Assembly: GCA_964465065.1 (NCBI GenBank)
Contig: CAYXHZ010000025.1
Coordinates: 1-39,518, forward strand
Length of the DNA stretch: 39,518 bases
Direction of reading: 5' to 3'
DNA from: CAYMND01 sp964465065
GTDB taxonomy: Bacteria > Acidobacteriota > Aminicenantia > UBA2199
Shown here: positions 1-7,480 of the stretch, piece by piece
Layout of the letters: every line of letters begins with the position of its first letter
Position numbering within the stretch: position 1 is the first letter of the stretch
Made by a program: the position numbers and the translations under genes
Notes under the pieces: generated by a model
Told to the model about the DNA's origin: nothing
The model's database searches: none
The model's input: the letters and a program-made list of their open reading frames with translations, nothing else

Positions 1-97
1 CATCGAACATGATGTAAAACAGAGATGACAAACTTGCCGTAATGAAGCCGAACATTTTTGCAGTTCGGAAATCCTGATTTGAAAGCATGTCACTCAT
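1..97 (-). CDS. N-terminus of a small unknown membrane protein (partial)
   Basis: The gene starts at 97 and runs off the left edge, so only 32 codons are visible. The start is supported by a strong AAGGAGG ribosome binding site about 6-8 bases upstream (around 103-109). The visible protein begins MSDMLSNQDFRTAK and then turns hydrophobic (MFGFITASLSSLFYIMF), which fits the first part of a transmembrane segment preceded by a short cytoplasmic stretch. I do not recognise the family. It lies downstream of, and on the same strand as, the OLD-like nuclease, but a 223-base AT-rich spacer separates them and it has its own ribosome binding site, so it is not obviously a partner subunit; in particular nothing suggests a GajB-type helicase. 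Confidence 0.6.
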   Translation of the reverse strand, partial: MSDMLSNQDFRTAKMFGFITASLSSLFYIMFD

Positions 98-195
98 GGA
101 TTCCTCCTTTTGAGTGCCCCAAATGACTCTTTTGCGTTCTAGCGTCAACGTTTAATTTCATCGGACCGCGGTTTGCGATCTGCTGGAATGGTTAA

Positions 196-270
196 AAAAC
201 AATAATTTAATGGCACCGTCCCTCCATGCTCTTACATGCTCTTATATTGTATACTTTCAATTATTGTTTT
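196..270. repeat. 12-bp perfect inverted repeat in AT-rich spacer
   Basis: AAAACAATAATT (196-207) and AATTATTGTTTT (259-270) are exact reverse complements separated by 51 bases. The spacer also contains two copies of ATGCTCTTA. In such AT-rich DNA a chance match is possible, but 12 of 12 is notable. It could be an operator, a recombination site or part of the boundary of the acquired segment. Confidence 0.4.
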
Positions 271-320
271 GATCTATTGAGTTACAAATTATACTTCTAT
301 AATGAACCATTTTCTTGTAT

Positions 321-2105
321 TTAATTGTTGATTTCTTTATTAAGGTATTCAAGAATTACTTTCACTGGTTCCAAGATTTTATTATCAAATTTTGATTTTT
401 TTGTAATCCATTGTGCAAAAGGTATCTTTTTATCTTCTTCAAGAGTAAGAATGTACAATCGATTGGAATCTTCTGAAGAGATTATATTATATATTTTTGG
501 GTAATTTTCTGGTGAAAGTAGCTCACTATGTGGTGTTGGCGTCATTATTGCGACTCCTTCAGAAATCGCTTCCTGTTTGAGTTCTGGAGAAAAGAGGTTT
601 TCGATTGAGCCAGGCCAAAATGGTTTTTCAATACCGAGGCTATTCATACACGCTTTAAATTCTCTTGAAAATGGTAATAGGCACCAAAAAACACCATTAG
701 AATTATGTCTATACCATATTCCTCCTTCTCTAAGATGATTGTTTTTATAAAGTTCTCTTCCAGCTTTATCATTATCGACAATTACAAATACCTTTCTGCC
801 AGGTGCTAATCGATCTATGACTCTTCCATCTTTTGCAAGGCTTTCCATTTTTGATGTTCCAGAAGCAGGTTCAAAGTCACATTTTTTTTCTTCTCCAATA
901 AAAATCTCCCAAGCTGCCTCAAAGATGATTTTATCTGATTCTCCTTCTACAAAAACAATGGGACGGTTCCGTTGTTTTAGCATATGTGCAATATCATCAT
1001 TTTCTTTTGTTAATTCTCGAATTCTGATGTTTGCATCTTGGAGGTATTTACTAACAACGGTTAAATGCGGTAATTCTCCCATTAATTCTGTTGGATTGTT
1101 TTCTATATTATTGTTTAAAAAATAAATTTTTGATGAATTGCGTTCTCCATGCTTTTCTGTGTTTGATACAAAAAAACGAGAAACATTCTTATCTTCAAGA
1201 GAAAAAAAAGCTGGGCTATGGCTAGTAAGGAAAATTTGTATGTTTTTTGTCTTTCCAAAGGAACATAGTCGTTTCGCTTCATCGATAGCATTAACAAGTT
1301 CAAGTGAATTTTCTGGTTCTTCAAAGCCCCAAATATGATAATTTTCAATACTTTTATCTCCCAAAAAACAAAGAATTTCCGGGATATGACGGACTTGAAT
1401 TCCATCTCCACGTTGAAGCATCAGGCTGAATTTATCTTCCATAATTCCACTTGTAATAAAATCAAGTGAGCGAAATAAAATAGAGAGATCTTTTGGGGGA
1501 GATATTACACTTTTTTCACCTAGGCCTTTTAAGATACCTTGATGTAGATCTGTAGTACGATCTTTCAGTGCTGATGAAAATGTTTCAAGTGAAGAAGAAA
1601 ATTCTGAATTATTTGATAATGTTTGATATATTTGTTCTTGTAAGTTTTCAAAAATACGTCTGTCTTTAATTGCGGGAATATAATAGAAACGAATTTGTTT
1701 TAACAATCTGTTTAAATATTGTTGATATTTTTGTTCTGTTATTGACGAGTCAATATGTGGATCAGTTCCACTTGTAACGCTCCATTGCTTTTTAACCCAA
1801 AACTCTTTACCTAATGATGATCTATATGAAATAGGTGTATTAAACCATAGTTTAATATATACGAATTTTCTAATATCATGAGATAATGATGCTTCAGAAT
1901 ATCTTGAATAGTTGAAATCACGGTTAAATGAGAAATCTTGATCAGGATTAGTATTATAATTAAAAAAAAGATTTAATGCTCGAAGAATATTACTTTTTCC
2001 AGAATCATTCCTGCCAAAGATAACGTTAGTCCCTTTTAAAGTGTCTAATCGTGCTTTATAAATTGATCTAAAATAAGCAATTTCTATACGATTTATTAGT
2101 TTCAT
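321..2105 (-). CDS. OLD-family ATP-dependent endonuclease (AAA ATPase + TOPRIM)
   Basis: The 594-residue protein has the two-part architecture of OLD family nucleases. Residues about 1-350 form an SMC/ABC-like ATPase: Walker A GRNDSGKS at 31-38, a FEEPENSLE Walker B-like segment near 262, and a LTSHSPAFF switch segment after it. Residues about 385-500 are a TOPRIM nuclease domain with the metal-binding Glu in VFVEGESDK and the acidic pair in VIVDNDKAG. OLD nucleases act in phage defence and DNA processing; Gabija GajA has the same domain order and similar length, but its helicase partner GajB is not visible here, so a stand-alone (class 1-like) OLD protein is the safer call. Base composition is about one third G+C by eye against a G+C-rich remainder, indicating horizontal acquisition. 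There is no clear ribosome binding site; TATAAT sits 6 bases upstream of the start. Confidence 0.85.
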   Translation of the reverse strand: MKLINRIEIAYFRSIYKARLDTLKGTNVIFGRNDSGKSNILRALNLFFNYNTNPDQDFSFNRDFNYSRYSEASLSHDIRKFVYIKLWFNTPISYRSSLGKEFWVKKQWSVTSGTDPHIDSSITEQKYQQYLNRLLKQIRFYYIPAIKDRRIFENLQEQIYQTLSNNSEFSSSLETFSSALKDRTTDLHQGILKGLGEKSVISPPKDLSILFRSLDFITSGIMEDKFSLMLQRGDGIQVRHIPEILCFLGDKSIENYHIWGFEEPENSLELVNAIDEAKRLCSFGKTKNIQIFLTSHSPAFFSLEDKNVSRFFVSNTEKHGERNSSKIYFLNNNIENNPTELMGELPHLTVVSKYLQDANIRIRELTKENDDIAHMLKQRNRPIVFVEGESDKIIFEAAWEIFIGEEKKCDFEPASGTSKMESLAKDGRVIDRLAPGRKVFVIVDNDKAGRELYKNNHLREGGIWYRHNSNGVFWCLLPFSREFKACMNSLGIEKPFWPGSIENLFSPELKQEAISEGVAIMTPTPHSELLSPENYPKIYNIISSEDSNRLYILTLEEDKKIPFAQWITKKSKFDNKILEPVKVILEYLNKEINN

Positions 2106-2111
2106 TTAATT

Positions 2112-2139
2112 ATTATAAATACATTTTATATTGTAACAA
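2112..2139 (-). promoter_or_regulatory. Candidate promoter of the OLD-like gene
   Basis: On the minus strand, TTGTTA (2134-2139), a 16-bp spacer and TATAAT (2112-2117) precede the ATG at 2105 by only 6 bases. The surrounding DNA is very AT-rich, so chance matches are likely and confidence is modest. Confidence 0.35.
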
Positions 2140-2468
2140 TCGACAAGATCAAGGTTAAAGATAAGCTACCGCCGGTCGGGCCTTGGTTACCCATTTTACC
2201 GGGCTGAGATGATAATGTAGACAGCCACAACATGTTAACGGGGGAGTGAAAAAACATCCCCTCTATTTGAACCCCCGGGCCCTGTGGTCCGGAAGGCCGC
2301 ATATACAGCCTGTAGCCGATCACGAAAACCCGAGTCCGAACGCTCCGTGGAAAATGGAGGCGAGGCGGACTCGATAAGCCCGTTTGAGAATATTCTATGT
2401 AAAGAAAAACAGGATTTCAAGGGGGGGAGGGGAGATATTTTGTATTTTATAAAAGATTAGGAAGATAG

Positions 2469-2496
2469 TGACAAGTGACTGGTGACTAGTGACTGG
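2469..2496 (+). repeat. Heptamer tandem repeat, four TGACTRG-type units
   Basis: Units are TGACAAG, TGACTGG, TGACTAG and TGACTGG, with exact 7-bp period. The same family occurs in opposite orientation at 2582-2609 and at 7437-7478. Together with 2582-2609 it forms an imperfect long inverted repeat around an 85-base loop. Confidence 0.85.
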
Positions 2497-2533
2497 AAAG
2501 AGAAAGTGGGTAGGGCGGTTTAACGATTTATTG

Positions 2534-2568
2534 CCGGTTACGGGTTACGGTTCACGGGTAACGGGTTG
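2534..2568 (+). repeat. Heptamer tandem repeat, five CGGGTTA-type units
   Basis: Units are CCGGTTA, CGGGTTA, CGGTTCA, CGGGTAA and CGGGTTG. The period is again 7 bp but the sequence is unrelated to TGACTRG. It sits in the loop between the two inverted TGACTRG arrays. Confidence 0.8.
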
Positions 2569-2581
2569 CTGTTTCCATTTA

Positions 2582-2609
2582 CCAGTCGCTAGTCTCTAGT
2601 CACCAGTCA
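2582..2609 (-). repeat. Heptamer tandem repeat, four TGACTRG-type units (reverse orientation)
   Basis: Read on the plus strand the units are CCAGTCG, CTAGTCT, CTAGTCA and CCAGTCA, that is, the reverse complement of the array at 2469-2496 with a few substitutions. Confidence 0.85.
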
Positions 2610-2635
2610 CTTTCTCGTCAACCTTGCCTGCACGA

Positions 2636-2674
2636 AAGAAAAGAGCCCCGCCCGGGGGGGATATCGGGCGGGGC
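2636..2674 (-). terminator. Intrinsic terminator of the large secreted-protein gene
   Basis: GCCCCGCCCG (2645-2654) and CGGGCGGGGC (2665-2674) form a perfect 10-bp G+C-rich stem. On the minus strand it is followed by a T-rich run (CTCTTTTCTTTC), and it starts about 20 bases after the stop codon at 2695. Confidence 0.8.
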
Positions 2675-2694
2675 CGGTAATGAGTAAAAAACTT

Positions 2695-5600
2695 CTAGTT
2701 TCCCACCACCCAGACCGCTCCGGCCATGGGATCCAGGGCGGCCGTACCGATACGGGTCAACCCGTCCATCAGCCAGACGCTGTTTTCGCCGCTGCCGGCC
2801 TTGCGCCACAGGATGTCGGTCTTGAGGTCGCCGTCGAAATCGGCGCAGCCGGCGATCACCCAGCTGCGGTTGGTCTGCGCGTCCAGGTTCGCCGTGGCGC
2901 TGCGGCTGGTGCCGTCCATCAGCCAGACCTGGTTTTCGCCGCTCCACAGGTTGCGCCACAGGATGTCGGTTTTATGGTCGCCGTCGAAATCGGCGCAGCC
3001 GGCGATCGTCCACAGCAGGCTCGTCTGCGCGTCCAGCTCGACGGTGGCGCTGTGGCTGACGCCGTCCATTATCCAGACCCGGTTCTTGCCGGTCAGAATG
3101 TTGCGCCACAGGATATCGGCTTTGCGGTCGCCGTTGAAATCGGCGCAGCCGGCCATCACCCAGGACTGGTTGCCCAGGGCTTCCAGTTCGACCACGCTGC
3201 TGCGGCTGACACCGTCCATGAGCCAGACCCGGTTCCTGCCGGTCAGGACATTGCGCCACAGGATGTCGGCTTTGCGGTCGCCGTTGAAATCGGCGCAGCC
3301 GGCGATCGTCCAGGTCAGGCCGGACTGGGGATCCAGATCGGCGACAGCGGTCCGGATGAGGCCGTCCATGAGCCAGACCCGGTTCTGACCGGTCAAGGTG
3401 TTGCGCCACAGGATGTCCACTTGGCCGTTCATGTCGAAATCCGGCACGGCGTCGACCATGTCCACGCTCAGAACCGCCGACCAGGCCGACTCGATGGAAC
3501 TGTGGGCCGCGCAGCGGGCCTGGGCCTTGACTTCGTAGCGGCCGCTGCCCGTCCAGCTGTGCGTCGCGCTCAGGGTGCCGACGGCCAGCCAGCCGGAATC
3601 CGTGCCGTCGCCCCAGTCGAAGCGGTACTGGACCGGGTCTCCGTAGTTGGAGACGGCGCCGTCGGTCGAGTATTCACAGGTTGTCCCGGTCAGGCCACCG
3701 GTCGGGCCGGCCGGAACGGAGGAGGCGGTGACGAGCTCGGGGATATAGGCGATGATGGAGAAAACGGCGTCGCTGACATCGCTCGGGCTGCCGTCGAATT
3801 CACGGACACGGACCAGGCAGCTGGCCGAGATCGTGTCCGGAACGATCCAGGAATAAAGACCGTCGTTGGCGCTGCCGGCGATTATCGGCAGCCAGTTCGC
3901 GCCGTTGTCGGTCGAGTAGTCGATGTCGACGGCGCCGACGGTGCCGACGGTCGTCCAAGTGATATCGAGCTCCGCGCCGACCATTCTGCTTTCGCCGCCG
4001 TTGGGTGAAGTCAAGGTGATGAGGTCGAGCAGATCGGCCTGGTTCTGCGGGTTGCCGTTGCCGGCAGCCGTGGTCCAGTCGATGTAGCTGTCGGTGTCCA
4101 CGCTCAGGTCGACGCGGACGATGCTGCTGCCGGTCGGGGCGCTGGGCTCGCTGTCGCTGCCCCAGCCCGCCGGCACGCCGCCGGAGGTCGTGCCGCCCTC
4201 GTAGGCCACCGTGTCCCTGAGGATGCCCTGGCTGTCCTTGAGCAGCAGGGCGTCGCCGCTGTTGCCCAGGGCCAGGACGGTCCCGTAGTACAGGTCGGCC
4301 GGGTAGCCGTACAGGGCGACAAAGCCGTCGTTGTTGGCGGCCACGGTCAGATGCGAATTGGGCGCCATGAGGGTGCCGGCCGGGATGGTGTAAGTGCCGC
4401 CGCCGACGCCGTTGTTGTCGGTGATGGTGCAGCCGCCGATGTCGACGGCGATCGGGGCCCGGTTGTAGAGCTCGATCCATTCCTCGACCGAGTCGGTGCC
4501 GACGGTGTCGTAGTACACTTCACTGAAGATGACGGGGGCGGACAGAATCCGGGTCTGCGGAAAGCCGTTGCCGGAAGCCGTCGTCCAGTCGGCGTAGGTG
4601 TCGGTGTCGACGCCGAGATCGGCGCGGACGATGGTGTTGCCGGTGGTGGCCACGGGCAGCGAGCTGCTGCCCCAGCCGTCGGGGATGCCGCCGCTGGTGC
4701 CGCCTTCGTAGGCCACCGCGTCGACCAGGCCGCCCAGGCTGTCCCTGAGCAGAATCGAGTCGCCGCTGTTGCCCAGGGCCATGACCGTTCCGTAGTACAG
4801 ATCCGCACTGTAGCCGTACAGGGCGGTAAAGCCGGCGCTGTTCGCGGCGACGGTCAGGTAGGATTTGGGGGCTATGATCGTGCCGGCCGGGATGGTGTAG
4901 CTGCCGCCGGTCCCGTTGTTGTCGCTCAGGCTGAAGCCGCCGATGTCGACGGCCTCGGTCGTGGTATTGTAAAGCTCGATCCATTCCTCGATCGAGTCGG
5001 TGCCGACGGTATCATAGTAGACTTCGCTGATCTTCACCCCGGCAGCCGGCGTGATCTGGGCGATGCTGAACACGGCGTCGCTGACGTCGCTCGGGCTGCC
5101 GTCCTCGTCCTGGATGCGCAGCAGGCAGCTCGTCGAGGCGTTGTCGGGGACCGTCCAGGTGTAGCTGCCGTCGTTGGTCTCTCCAAGGGCGATGTTGGTC
5201 CAATTGAGGCCGTTGTCGACGGAATAGTCGATATCGAGGTTGCCGACGGCGCCGGTCGAGCTCCAGCTTACGGTCTTGCTGCTGCCGATGCCCCAGCTTT
5301 CACCGCCGTTGGGCGCAGTCACGGTCAGCGATTCCTGGGCCTCCAGGCTGATGGTGAAGGCGGCGTCGCTGGTATCGCTCGGACTGCCGTCACTCTCCTG
5401 GACCCGGACCAGGCAGGAAGCCGACACGCTGTCCGGAACGGTCCAGCTATAGCTGCCGTCGTTGCTTTCGTCGGCGGCGATGGATATCCAGCTCGCTCCG
5501 CTGTCGATGGAATAATCGATGTTCAGGTTGCCCACCAGGCCGGTGCTCGACCAGCTGATGGTATGGCTGGAGCCGATCACCCAGCTTTCACCGCCGTTGG

Positions 5601-7017
5601 GGGAGGTCACGGTGACGGTGTCGGCGACGGTTCCCGTGGTGGTGAAACTATATTCGGAAGAAGTCGTGGTGTGGCCGGTGGCATCGCTGGATTCCACCAC
5701 GTAGTAATAGGTGGTGGCTTCCAGCAGGTTGGTCAGGGTCAGCGCATGGTTCAAGGACAGGGACGCATCGCCGACGCTTTCCGGATAGCTTCCGGAAGCG
5801 GTCCCGTAGCGGACCAGGGAGCTGGCCGTTTCGTTGGTGCTCCAGGCGATGTCGGCGGCAATGGTGGTGATGTTTTCGCTGTGGGAATTGTAGATGACGG
5901 GGGCGTTGTCGGCGGCCGAATATTCTTCGAAATAGAACGTTGCCGGCAGGCCGGCGGCGGCACGTTCGTCCGGCCCCTGGGTCACGGCGCCGTTGGCGCT
6001 GACCGTGTAGGAGTTCACGCCGTCGGTGCTGACGACGATGTCGCCGACGCTGTAGCCGGCGGTGCTGGTCAGGTCTCCGATCGGAGCGCCCTCTTCAGTT
6101 TGCAGCACCAGGGCGGCCGGTGCCGTGATACAGGGCGCCTGGGCCAGAAAGACATGCTCGACCACATCGATGCGCGGGTGCCGGTAACTGGCGTCCTGAC
6201 CGGCGCCTACGGATATGCAGGCCAGCCTGGGCGTCAGAATGTTCATGTAATCGGCGTTGCCGCTGCTTTCGCTGCCGTGATGGGCGATATGGGCGATCTC
6301 CAGTCCGTATTCAGAAAGCAGCGGGTGCGCACCGGCCGGCATGAGCGACATGACCAGCGGGCTTTCGATGTTGACCTGGGAGGTGTTGCGACCGGTGCAG
6401 GCGTAGTCGTCGGCGCCGCCGCCGATGTCGCCGGTGACCAGGTAATCGAATTCACCGTACTGGATCAGCAGGCAGACGGCCCGGTCGTTTTCGTTGTCGG
6501 TTCCACCGGGGACCGCTCCGCTGCCGATCACCGAGCCGTTGACGGCCACGCAGGTCGCCGTGGCGCCGTAGCCCAGCGGGATCACGGTGCCCAGGGGCAA
6601 AGGGACGGCTCCGCCCGGGCAGGCGGCGGCCGCTGCGCTGAAAAAGGCGCTGACATAGGTGTTGGTCTTGTCGCTGCCGTTGTAGTAGACAACCGAGGCG
6701 CTGTAGCCTGCGTTCATCGTTTCCGTCAGACCGACGAAATGGTCGGTGTCCTGATGGGAGGCGATGATGTAGTCCAGCGAGCCGGTGATGCCGAGCGACT
6801 GCAGGTAGGGAACGAGTTCCGTCGTCCCTTTCGTCTCGTAGCCGCCGTCGTAGAGGATGGTCGTGCCGTCGGGGCCGACGATCAGCGTGGATTGTCCCTG
6901 CTGGACATTGATGTAGTGGATCTGGAGCTCCTGCCCGACCAGGGCCGCGCAACAGAGCGTCAACAGGAGTCCCAACCGGAAAAGTGAAAACAGTCTCGTC
7001 GTCTTCCATTCTTTCAT
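2695..7017 (-). CDS. Secreted ComEC-like metallo-beta-lactamase protein with multiple adhesive/Ig-like modules
   Basis: A 1440-residue exported protein. Residues 1-29 are a signal peptide (hydrophobic LGLLLTLCCAALVG). Residues about 30-330 are a metallo-beta-lactamase fold of ComEC/Rec2 type: DGG, SHQDTDHFVGL (the HxDxDH variant typical of ComEC), VTGD and HHGSESS, then ISVGAGQ and a final RHP. There is no ComEC membrane part, so this is a secreted hydrolase. Then come an Fn3-like domain (about 375-465), Ig-like modules with SPNGGESW-type starts (about 470-560, 565-655 and 1000-1085), two lamin-tail domains (about 660-820 and 835-995), a PKD-like domain with FDWGDGTDSGW (about 1090-1190) and five 50-residue FG-GAP-like repeats (1192-1440). 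GGGAGG lies 6-7 bases before the ATG. Probable role: extracellular or surface nuclease/phosphoesterase; substrate unknown. Confidence 0.8.
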   Translation of the reverse strand: MKEWKTTRLFSLFRLGLLLTLCCAALVGQELQIHYINVQQGQSTLIVGPDGTTILYDGGYETKGTTELVPYLQSLGITGSLDYIIASHQDTDHFVGLTETMNAGYSASVVYYNGSDKTNTYVSAFFSAAAAACPGGAVPLPLGTVIPLGYGATATCVAVNGSVIGSGAVPGGTDNENDRAVCLLIQYGEFDYLVTGDIGGGADDYACTGRNTSQVNIESPLVMSLMPAGAHPLLSEYGLEIAHIAHHGSESSGNADYMNILTPRLACISVGAGQDASYRHPRIDVVEHVFLAQAPCITAPAALVLQTEEGAPIGDLTSTAGYSVGDIVVSTDGVNSYTVSANGAVTQGPDERAAAGLPATFYFEEYSAADNAPVIYNSHSENITTIAADIAWSTNETASSLVRYGTASGSYPESVGDASLSLNHALTLTNLLEATTYYYVVESSDATGHTTTSSEYSFTTTGTVADTVTVTSPNGGESWVIGSSHTISWSSTGLVGNLNIDYSIDSGASWISIAADESNDGSYSWTVPDSVSASCLVRVQESDGSPSDTSDAAFTISLEAQESLTVTAPNGGESWGIGSSKTVSWSSTGAVGNLDIDYSVDNGLNWTNIALGETNDGSYTWTVPDNASTSCLLRIQDEDGSPSDVSDAVFSIAQITPAAGVKISEVYYDTVGTDSIEEWIELYNTTTEAVDIGGFSLSDNNGTGGSYTIPAGTIIAPKSYLTVAANSAGFTALYGYSADLYYGTVMALGNSGDSILLRDSLGGLVDAVAYEGGTSGGIPDGWGSSSLPVATTGNTIVRADLGVDTDTYADWTTASGNGFPQTRILSAPVIFSEVYYDTVGTDSVEEWIELYNRAPIAVDIGGCTITDNNGVGGGTYTIPAGTLMAPNSHLTVAANNDGFVALYGYPADLYYGTVLALGNSGDALLLKDSQGILRDTVAYEGGTTSGGVPAGWGSDSEPSAPTGSSIVRVDLSVDTDSYIDWTTAAGNGNPQNQADLLDLITLTSPNGGESRMVGAELDITWTTVGTVGAVDIDYSTDNGANWLPIIAGSANDGLYSWIVPDTISASCLVRVREFDGSPSDVSDAVFSIIAYIPELVTASSVPAGPTGGLTGTTCEYSTDGAVSNYGDPVQYRFDWGDGTDSGWLAVGTLSATHSWTGSGRYEVKAQARCAAHSSIESAWSAVLSVDMVDAVPDFDMNGQVDILWRNTLTGQNRVWLMDGLIRTAVADLDPQSGLTWTIAGCADFNGDRKADILWRNVLTGRNRVWLMDGVSRSSVVELEALGNQSWVMAGCADFNGDRKADILWRNILTGKNRVWIMDGVSHSATVELDAQTSLLWTIAGCADFDGDHKTDILWRNLWSGENQVWLMDGTSRSATANLDAQTNRSWVIAGCADFDGDLKTDILWRKAGSGENSVWLMDGLTRIGTAALDPMAGAVWVVGN
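2698..3444 (-). repeat. Five 150-bp tandem repeats encoding FG-GAP-like units
   Basis: The last 249 codons consist of five in-frame units of exactly 50 residues (the last 49). Each has ADFNGDRKADILWRN-type and NRVWLMDG-type segments; DFNGDRKAD fits a calcium-binding DxNGDxxxD loop. Four of the five end in a conserved Cys. The DNA copies remain similar, so expansion or gene conversion is likely. Confidence 0.85.
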
Positions 7018-7047
7018 GATGCCTCCCTCCCCGTGTGAACACGGAAA

Positions 7048-7065
7048 AATGAAATATTTTTCATT
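7048..7065. promoter_or_regulatory. Inverted repeat upstream of the secreted-protein gene, possible operator
   Basis: AATGAAA (7048-7054), loop TATT, TTTCATT (7059-7065): a perfect 7-bp inverted repeat located 31-48 bases upstream of the start codon at 7017. No regulator is known; AT-rich context makes chance possible. Confidence 0.3.
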
Positions 7066-7436
7066 GTTATCGATTCCAGGTTTTTGTGTTCATTTTGCTT
7101 GTTTTTACAAAATACAGACTCCTCAGTATTTAGGTTGCTGTATTAAAAAATAACACAAACAATGAACAATGAAATGCGAAGATTTGTGGCTTAAGCGTTA
7201 TTTTTGCATGGTAAGCGCCTAAATATGCAAAATCAAGTGTTTTTCAACAAAAATTTAAATTTATTTTGCGTTATAATAAATTTACATGTAATAAATATAA
7301 ATAGAGTTTTTGGGTGATGGCTTGGGATGGGAGGGATGGTCGGGAACTTGATCTTTTTTACTGGTCAGCGTTTACGGCGATATGGTGGAGAGGGTCTAGC
7401 ACGGTTCAGAGGGTTGAGAAATAATCCTGTGATCTT

Positions 7437-7478
7437 CAAGTCACAAGTCACAAGTCACTAGTCACTAGTAACCAGTCA
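7437..7478 (-). repeat. Heptamer tandem repeat, six TGACTRG-type units next to a stop codon
   Basis: Plus-strand units are CAAGTCA three times, CTAGTCA, CTAGTAA and CCAGTCA. On the minus strand the array begins 2 bases after the TGA stop of the TraB/GumN-like gene, and nearly every unit carries TGA (several also TAG). Because 7 is not a multiple of 3, stops occur in all three frames. Confidence 0.85.
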
Positions 7479-7480
7479 CT

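Larger units (their letters stand above)
2106..2694. other. Non-coding spacer with heptamer repeats at the edge of the AT-rich segment
   Basis: This 589-base region marks the change from AT-rich to G+C-rich DNA. I see no credible gene: reading frames of about 60 codons between 2126 and 2420 have no ribosome binding site and resemble nothing I know. It holds a purine-rich G run near 2421-2436, three arrays of 7-bp tandem repeats (listed separately), and a terminator for the large secreted-protein gene. The composition break plus the repeats suggests a junction between acquired and resident DNA, but no integrase, tRNA or target-site duplication is visible. Confidence 0.6.
7018..7480. other. AT-rich spacer with inverted repeats, no gene seen
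   Basis: 463 bases without a credible coding region. It contains a small hairpin CCGTGT-GA-ACACGG (7031-7044), the inverted repeat AATGAAA-TATT-TTTCATT (7048-7065), the inverted repeat TTTTGCAT (7202-7209)/ATGCAAAA (7225-7232), and a heptamer array at its right end. The first two lie just upstream of the large secreted-protein gene and could be control sites for it. A convincing -35/-10 pair could not be chosen because the sequence is so AT-rich. Confidence 0.5.

Noticed and set aside
321..2105. A Gabija system
   Set aside because: The OLD-like protein has the right domains for GajA, but no UvrD-like GajB helicase is visible on either side within the window.
2469..2609. CRISPR array
   Set aside because: The 7-bp units are contiguous without spacers and no cas genes are present.
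2680..4008. Long open frames on the plus strand opposite the secreted-protein gene, including ones at 2680-4008 and 4351-6987
   Set aside because: They mirror the repeats of the minus-strand gene, have unusual composition (rich in Gly, Ala, Val, Asp, Arg), no ribosome binding sites and no recognisable domain. The minus-strand protein has clear domains and a signal peptide.
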